Source: JBLHLB01 sp047618505 (lineage in GTDB: Bacteria; Planctomycetota; UBA1135; GCA-002686595). From it: 9,393 nucleotides of DNA. The notes beneath the pieces were generated by a model, which saw nothing but the letters and a program-made list of their open reading frames with translations, searched no databases and had not been told where the DNA came from. Position numbers and translations under genes: made by a program. The stretch is taken from positions 1 through 9,393 of the forward strand of contig JBLHLB010000148.1 of the NCBI GenBank assembly GCA_047618505.1, written 5' to 3'. Below are positions 5,729 through 9,393 of this stretch, in pieces. Each line of letters starts with the position of its first letter. The first letter of the stretch is position 1.

Positions 5729-7030
5729 TTGGACGTTTTTGAGATCGACGGAGGCCAACGCCTCGAAGGTAGCGTGCGCTGTGTAGGCGCAAAGAACTCG
5801 GTTCTGCCGATCCTCGCTGCTTCGCTTCTGACGGACGAACCCCTGCGACTGGGCAATGTTCCGGACCTGGCCGACGTGCGCACGATGGTCAAGATCCTGG
5901 AGCACCTTGGCACCACGGTCGATCGGTCGGAGGGTGGCAAGCTGAGCGCGCGCTCCGCCACGGAAATCGATCCCAACGCACCCTGGGAGTTGGTGCGCCG
6001 CATGCGTGCTTCGTTCGAAGTCCTGGGCCCGCTCCTCGGTCGATGTGGACGAGCCAGAGTCAGTTTCCCCGGCGGCTGTGTCTTTGGCGTGCGCCCCGTG
6101 GATGTGCACCTCAAGGGCTTCGCAGCCCTGGGTGCCACGGTTAGTCAGGAAGCTGGCTATGTCGAAGTAAAGGCGCCCCCCGGTGGGCTTCAGGGAGGAG
6201 AGGTCTTCCTGGGCACACCCTTTGGAAGCTCCGTCGGGGCCACGCGAAACGTGATGATGGCAGCCGTCCTTGCCAGGGGCACAACCGTCCTCCACAGCGC
6301 AGCCTGCGAGCCTGAGGTGATTGACCTGGCCCAATGTCTGGTTTCCATGGGCGCCCAGATCGAGGGGATCGGTTCACCGACGGTGACGATCCACGGCGTA
6401 GACAAATTGCACGGTGCCGAACACGAAGTCATACCCGATCGCATCGAGGCGGGGACCTACCTGATTGCCGGTGCCATGACCGGGGGGCGCGTGCGTGTGG
6501 AAGGTTGCCGACCCGGCGAGCTTTCGGCCCTCCTGGACGCCTTCTGGAAAGCGGGTGTTGCCATCGAACGCGGTGAGGATTGGATCGAAACTCAACCTCG
6601 CGACCAGGCCCAACGGCTGCGGCCCACGGACGTCACGACCCAGCCCTTTCCGGGATTTCCCACGGACCTCCAGGCCCAATGGATGTCCGCCATGGTCATG
6701 GCGGACGGTGTTAGCGTGATCACCGAACGCATCTACTACGATCGTTACATGCACTTGGCGGAGTTGCTGCGCCTGGGGGCCCAGATTAGGCGTGAAGGGT
6801 CAACCGCCATCGTCCAGGGCGTGCCGAGGCTTTCGGGCGCCAGCATCATGGCTTCCGACCTGCGGGCCTCAGCGGCCCTGGTCTTGGCTGGGCTCGTGGC
6901 CGAGGGCACCACGCGCGTCTTCCGCGTTTACCACATCGACCGAGGCTACGAGGCCATCGAAGAGCGCCTCTCGGCCCTCGGCGCCAATATTCGACGTGTG
7001 AATCAGGACGAGATCCCCGCCGAACTATAG
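5729..7030 (+). CDS. murA: UDP-N-acetylglucosamine 1-carboxyvinyltransferase
   Basis: MurA transfers enolpyruvate from PEP to UDP-GlcNAc, the first committed step of peptidoglycan precursor synthesis in the cytoplasm. The 433-aa protein is close to the family norm (about 420) and covers the whole two-domain EPSP-synthase-like fold. Visible active-site residues are K22-N23 (GAKNSVLPILAA), R91 (RRMRAS), the PEP-reactive and fosfomycin-target cysteine C117 (PGGCVFGVRPVD), D313 (PGFPTDLQAQ), R379 (SDLRASAALVLAG) and R405 (YHIDRGYE). The cysteine is retained, so no natural fosfomycin resistance from a C-to-D change is expected. The start is TTG at 5729, giving MDVFEIDGG; no ATG or GTG lies at a sensible place and K22 falls at the canonical number. 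There is no Shine-Dalgarno sequence and no convincing promoter in the 95-nt gap after the HIT gene, so the two may be co-transcribed. Its presence implies peptidoglycan synthesis. Confidence 0.97.
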   Translation: MDVFEIDGGQRLEGSVRCVGAKNSVLPILAASLLTDEPLRLGNVPDLADVRTMVKILEHLGTTVDRSEGGKLSARSATEIDPNAPWELVRRMRASFEVLGPLLGRCGRARVSFPGGCVFGVRPVDVHLKGFAALGATVSQEAGYVEVKAPPGGLQGGEVFLGTPFGSSVGATRNVMMAAVLARGTTVLHSAACEPEVIDLAQCLVSMGAQIEGIGSPTVTIHGVDKLHGAEHEVIPDRIEAGTYLIAGAMTGGRVRVEGCRPGELSALLDAFWKAGVAIERGEDWIETQPRDQAQRLRPTDVTTQPFPGFPTDLQAQWMSAMVMADGVSVITERIYYDRYMHLAELLRLGAQIRREGSTAIVQGVPRLSGASIMASDLRASAALVLAGLVAEGTTRVFRVYHIDRGYEAIEERLSALGANIRRVNQDEIPAEL

Positions 7031-7036
7031 GTCCGG

Positions 7037-7062
7037 CCAGGACATCCGAGTTCCCTGTCTGG
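7037..7062 (+). terminator. Hairpin just after murA, possible weak terminator
   Basis: CCAGGACA (7037-7044) and TGTCTGG (7056-7062) form 7 pairs with one bulged G and an 11-nt loop, beginning 6 nt after the murA stop. It is followed by TCAAGTTTGAG, which lacks a proper U-tract, so termination would be weak at best. It may instead be an mRNA 3'-end or processing structure. Confidence 0.25.
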
Positions 7063-7078
7063 TCAAGTTTGAGCCCCC

Positions 7079-7165
7079 CTGGCTTGTGTTCCCGTTCGAT
7101 CGGGACAGGCTGTGGGGCCAAGCCAGTGGGCCAAGCCAGTAGGGGTTAGTTCCCAAGCGAACCCC
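7079..7165 (+). promoter_or_regulatory. Candidate structured leader upstream of ffh with alternative pairings
   Basis: CTGGCTTG (7079-7086) can pair perfectly with CAAGCCAG at either 7119-7126 or 7132-7139. The preceding C-run (7074-7078) can extend the second option through GGGG (7142-7145). A nested stem sits inside: TGTTCCCG (7086-7093) with CGGGACA, one bulge. The same GGGG is the 5' half of another hairpin, GGGGTT (7142-7147) with AACCCC (7160-7165). The long-range and downstream stems are therefore mutually exclusive. This resembles a switchable leader but matches no riboswitch or SRP RNA motif I know. It could be untranscribed spacer. Confidence 0.33.
7115..7140. repeat. Perfect tandem duplication of a 13-bp unit in the murA-ffh gap
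   Basis: GGGCCAAGCCAGT is present twice back to back, at 7115-7127 and 7128-7140, with no mismatch. Each copy carries CAAGCCAG, complementary to the upstream arm at 7079-7086. A recent slippage duplication and a paired protein- or RNA-binding site would look the same here. Confidence 0.85.
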
Positions 7166-7196
7166 CCAAGCAATCCCAGCTCCTAAACGAATCAAA

Positions 7197-7223
7197 CGGT
7201 CCTTCGTCAGAGGCGCAGGACCG
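7197..7223 (+). other. Perfect hairpin 19 nt upstream of the ffh start
   Basis: CGGTCCT (7197-7203) pairs perfectly with AGGACCG (7217-7223) around a 13-nt loop. It ends 19 nt before the ATG of ffh. No U-tract follows, so it is not a terminator; it could influence translation initiation of ffh. The only purine-rich motif near the start, AGAGG, is inside this loop and too far from the ATG to serve as a normal ribosome binding site. Confidence 0.45.
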
Positions 7224-7242
7224 CACCCTTGAGTTGCTATCC

Positions 7243-8853
7243 ATGTTCGAGTCCCTGACCCAGAAACTGTCGGGCGCCTTCCAGTCCCTTCGCGGCCAGC
7301 GCGAGCTCAACGAGAAGAACATCGATGAGGGCCTGCGCTCAGTGCGCACGGCCTTGCTCGAGGCAGATGTTCACTTTCAGCTCGCGCGAGACTTTGTGGA
7401 CGCGGTGCGGAAGCGTGTCGTGGGAGCCGAGGTCATCAAGGGTGTTGATCCCTCTCAGCAATTCGTGGGGGCGGTTCACGACCAACTCGTTGAGTTGATG
7501 GGGCCGGAGGACGCGCGCTTGGATTTTGCCAAGAACGGTCCCACCGTCATCTTAATGGCCGGTTTGCAGGGCGCGGGCAAGACTACGACCTGCGCGAAGC
7601 TGGCGAAGCTTCTACGTGAGAAGCACCAAAAACGTCCCTTGCTCGTGGCCGCCGATATCAAGCGCCCGGCTGCCGTAGAGCAGCTGCGCGTCCTTGGTCG
7701 CCAACTGGACATCCCCGTCTTCCATTCCGAAGGCGTGGCGGCTCCGGAGGTCTGCGCGCGTGGGGTGGAGCAAGCGCGTGTCCTGGATTGCGATGTGGTC
7801 ATCCTCGACACGGCCGGTCGTCTGCACATCGACGATGAATTGATGGCCGAAGTCGCGGAGATTGCCAAGCGCACAAATCCGCACAATCAGGTGCTGGTCG
7901 TCGATGCCATGACCGGCCAGGATGCAGTGCGCTCCGCAGAGTCCTTCCATCAACGACTCAATCTGACGGGCGTCATCCTGACCAAGCTCGACGGCGACGC
8001 CCGTGGTGGTGCAGCTCTGACCCTCAAGAAGGTCACGGGTTGTCCGATACTGTTCCTCGGAACGGGTGAGAAAGTCGACGATCTGGATGCCTTTGCGCCC
8101 TCGCGCATGGCGGATCGCATCCTCGGCATGGGCGATGTTGTCAGTCTCGTGGAGCGCGCCCAGGAAACCATCTCCGAAGACGAGGCCAAGGCCTCCATGG
8201 AGAAGATGGTGATGGGCAGCTTCACCCTCGAGGACATGTTCGCCCAGATTCGCATGATCAGGAAAATGGGGCCCATGAAGAAGGTCATGGGGATGATGCC
8301 AGGCATGAGCGGCTTGATGGATCAGGTCGATGTGGACGACCGCAAGATGAATCGCCTGGAGGCGCTCTTCACCTCGATGACTCCGCGGGAGCGACTGCAA
8401 CCGGAACTCCTGGAGATGAATCGGCGCCGCCGAATCGCCCGTGGAGCTGGTCAAGAGGTCGGGGCGGTCAATGAATTGCTCAAGAGCTTCAAGGGCATGA
8501 AGCAGATGATGAAGCAGATGAATAAGCTCGGTCTGGGCGCCATGATGGGCAAGAAAGGCAAGCGCGCAGCCCTGGAGGGAATGTCTCCTGACGGACAGCT
8601 CTCATCCGGCGTTGGGGGCGGCGGAGGCCTCCTGGGGGGCCTGGGAAGCATGTTTTCGAAGGGAGGCGGTGATGGCGGGATGTCTGGACTTCCGGGTCTT
8701 GGCGGGGGAGCCGGGGGCATCGATCCCAGCATGCTGGGAGGTCCCGCCGGGGGCCCCAAACCCATGGGAAGCTCGGCTACCCGAAAGAGCGGATCCAAGC
8801 GGAAGCAGAAACAGAAGCGGAAGAAGGGGGGAAAAGGGCGGGGTAAGCGCTAA
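7243..8853 (+). CDS. ffh: Signal recognition particle protein Ffh (SRP54), with long Gly-rich basic tail
   Basis: Ffh binds the SRP RNA and signal sequences of nascent membrane proteins, and with the receptor FtsY targets ribosomes to the Sec translocon. The 536-aa protein has the N domain (1-90; RTALLEADVHF) and the G domain (about 98-295), with P-loop GLQGAGKTTT (107-116), DIKRPAAVEQLRVL (138-151), DTAGRLH (189-195) and TKLDGDARGG (247-256). The Met-rich M domain (about 320-430) has the RNA-binding stretch RRRRIARGAGQEV (394-406), the family RIAxGxG signature. After about residue 433 come roughly 100 extra residues: a Gly/Met/Pro-rich segment (about 457-508) and a Lys/Arg tail, making the protein about 80 residues longer than typical Ffh (about 450). 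TTG at 7234 is possible, but ATG at 7243 matches the family N-terminus (MFESLTQKL). rpsP follows, as in many bacteria. Confidence 0.97.
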   Translation: MFESLTQKLSGAFQSLRGQRELNEKNIDEGLRSVRTALLEADVHFQLARDFVDAVRKRVVGAEVIKGVDPSQQFVGAVHDQLVELMGPEDARLDFAKNGPTVILMAGLQGAGKTTTCAKLAKLLREKHQKRPLLVAADIKRPAAVEQLRVLGRQLDIPVFHSEGVAAPEVCARGVEQARVLDCDVVILDTAGRLHIDDELMAEVAEIAKRTNPHNQVLVVDAMTGQDAVRSAESFHQRLNLTGVILTKLDGDARGGAALTLKKVTGCPILFLGTGEKVDDLDAFAPSRMADRILGMGDVVSLVERAQETISEDEAKASMEKMVMGSFTLEDMFAQIRMIRKMGPMKKVMGMMPGMSGLMDQVDVDDRKMNRLEALFTSMTPRERLQPELLEMNRRRRIARGAGQEVGAVNELLKSFKGMKQMMKQMNKLGLGAMMGKKGKRAALEGMSPDGQLSSGVGGGGGLLGGLGSMFSKGGGDGGMSGLPGLGGGAGGIDPSMLGGPAGGPKPMGSSATRKSGSKRKQKQKRKKGGKGRGKR

Positions 8854-8933
8854 GCTCTTCGCCCTTCAATCCGCTGGAAGCCCTCCGGCAGAGTCTGGGT
8901 CCTGAGTTTCCGCTCGGGCCCCAGTGTCCCGCA

Positions 8934-8975
8934 TGCCCGCGGGCAACGGATCATTGGCGCGCCTGCTTGGCGCGC
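8934..8975 (+). other. Two GC-rich inverted repeats in the ffh-rpsP gap
   Basis: TGCCCGCGGGCA (8934-8945) is a perfect 12-bp palindrome. Nine bases on, GCGCGCC (8957-8963) pairs perfectly with GGCGCGC (8969-8975) around TGCTT; the same region can also be read as a direct repeat of TTGGCGCGC (8954-8962, 8967-8975). No U-tract follows (GACTATCC), so this is not a classical intrinsic terminator. It could be a processing or stabilising element in an ffh-rpsP transcript, or bind a protein. No clear promoter for rpsP is visible in the 164-nt gap. Confidence 0.4.
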
Positions 8976-9017
8976 GACTATCCGGTTCGTCACCCTTTTC
9001 ACTGAATACACCATCCG

Positions 9018-9393
9018 ATGGCCGTTGTCATCCGCATGAAGCGCACCGGGCGCCGCAACTCCCCGTGCTATCGCATCTCGGTCGCTGACCGTGCCCTTTC
9101 GCCCAGTGGGCGCACCTTGGAGAACCTGGGCGTTTACGACCCGGCCTCTACCAAGCCCGAACTGCGCTTGAGCCTTAAGGTTGATCGCGCAAAGTTCTGG
9201 CTCTCCCAGGGCGCATTGCCCAGTGAGACCGTGCGTTCGATCTTTAAGCGCGAAGGTGTTTACGAGGGAGTCGAACGCTCGATGCCCCGCAAGCGCCCCG
9301 GTCGCAAAGTCGTGACCAAAGCCCGCACCAATCGAGTTACTCGCAAGGCCGCCTTCGCAGAAGCGAAGTCCGCCCGTCGCCTTGAGCGCGTTA
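9018..9393 (+). CDS. rpsP: 30S ribosomal protein S16 (3' end beyond window)
   Basis: S16 is a small-subunit protein that helps assemble the 5' domain of 16S rRNA. The ATG at 9018 gives MAVVIRMKRTGRRNSPCYRISVAD, a canonical S16 N-terminus, followed by R-x-LENLGVYDP (about 32-42), LKVDRAKFWLSQGALPSETV (53-72) and SIFKREGVY. The core ends by about residue 85. The frame then stays open for at least 40 more residues of Arg/Lys/Ala-rich sequence and reaches the window edge at residue 125 without a stop. Standard S16 is about 80-90 aa, so this version has a C-terminal extension of at least 35-40 residues. Upstream TTTTCACTGAATACACCATCCG has no Shine-Dalgarno sequence. The position after ffh is the common order ffh-rpsP-(rimM)-trmD-rplS. 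Confidence 0.96.
   Translation, partial: MAVVIRMKRTGRRNSPCYRISVADRALSPSGRTLENLGVYDPASTKPELRLSLKVDRAKFWLSQGALPSETVRSIFKREGVYEGVERSMPRKRPGRKVVTKARTNRVTRKAAFAEAKSARRLERV

Noticed and set aside
7031..7242. SRP RNA (ffs) gene beside ffh.
   Set aside because: The gap has hairpins, but the conserved SRP RNA motif (GGAA-type tetraloop with the GGAAGCAGC-like asymmetric loop) is not present.
7612..8454. 280-codon minus-strand open frame opposite ffh.
   Set aside because: His/Gln-rich shadow translation lying wholly within the well-supported ffh gene.
1..9393. Mobile elements, CRISPR arrays, tRNAs, phage or defence genes.
   Set aside because: No transposase, integrase, terminal inverted repeats, regularly spaced repeats or tRNA-like cloverleafs were seen on either strand.

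Overview
The window is a GC-rich bacterial chromosomal segment with two divergent gene blocks on either side of an intergenic region of about 325 bp (roughly 4959-5282). I see no mobile elements, tRNA or rRNA genes, or CRISPR. The gene content points to Planctomycetota, with moderate confidence. The signs are a TPR protein ending in two RNA polymerase alpha-CTD modules, a glycine-rich basic tail on Ffh, an extended basic tail on ribosomal protein S16, and an almost complete lack of Shine-Dalgarno sequences before the starts. The lineage call is inferred from family knowledge, not from a marker phylogeny.

Left block (minus strand, read from right to left). A near-consensus sigma70-type promoter (5100-5128) drives a leader of about 185 nt that has a hairpin near its 5' end and a possible 17-codon upstream ORF. 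It leads into a 571-aa protein with an acidic disordered N-terminus, TPR-like helical repeats and two tandem alpha-CTD domains. That gene ends at a strong intrinsic terminator (3138-3181) whose U-tract stops just before the ATG of ruvA (Holliday-junction branch migration). After ruvA come serA (3-phosphoglycerate dehydrogenase) and, 17 nt later, serB (phosphoserine phosphatase of the PSPH type). SerA and SerB are the first and last enzymes of the phosphorylated serine pathway and are probably co-transcribed. A further gene may begin at the left edge.

Right block (plus strand). A small HIT/HinT-type nucleotide-binding protein is followed by murA (first committed step of peptidoglycan synthesis, TTG start), ffh (SRP GTPase) and rpsP (ribosomal protein S16, cut by the window end). 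ffh-rpsP is a widely conserved neighbourhood and would normally continue to rimM/trmD/rplS. The 212-nt murA-ffh gap is unusually rich in inverted repeats and holds a perfect 13-bp tandem duplication that could form alternative RNA structures.

Most of the window is housekeeping. The least conventional item is the TPR/double alpha-CTD gene: a stand-alone protein carrying the promoter-contacting domain of RNA polymerase without the alpha N-terminal assembly domain. Its first CTD keeps most DNA- and sigma-contact residues and its second has diverged.
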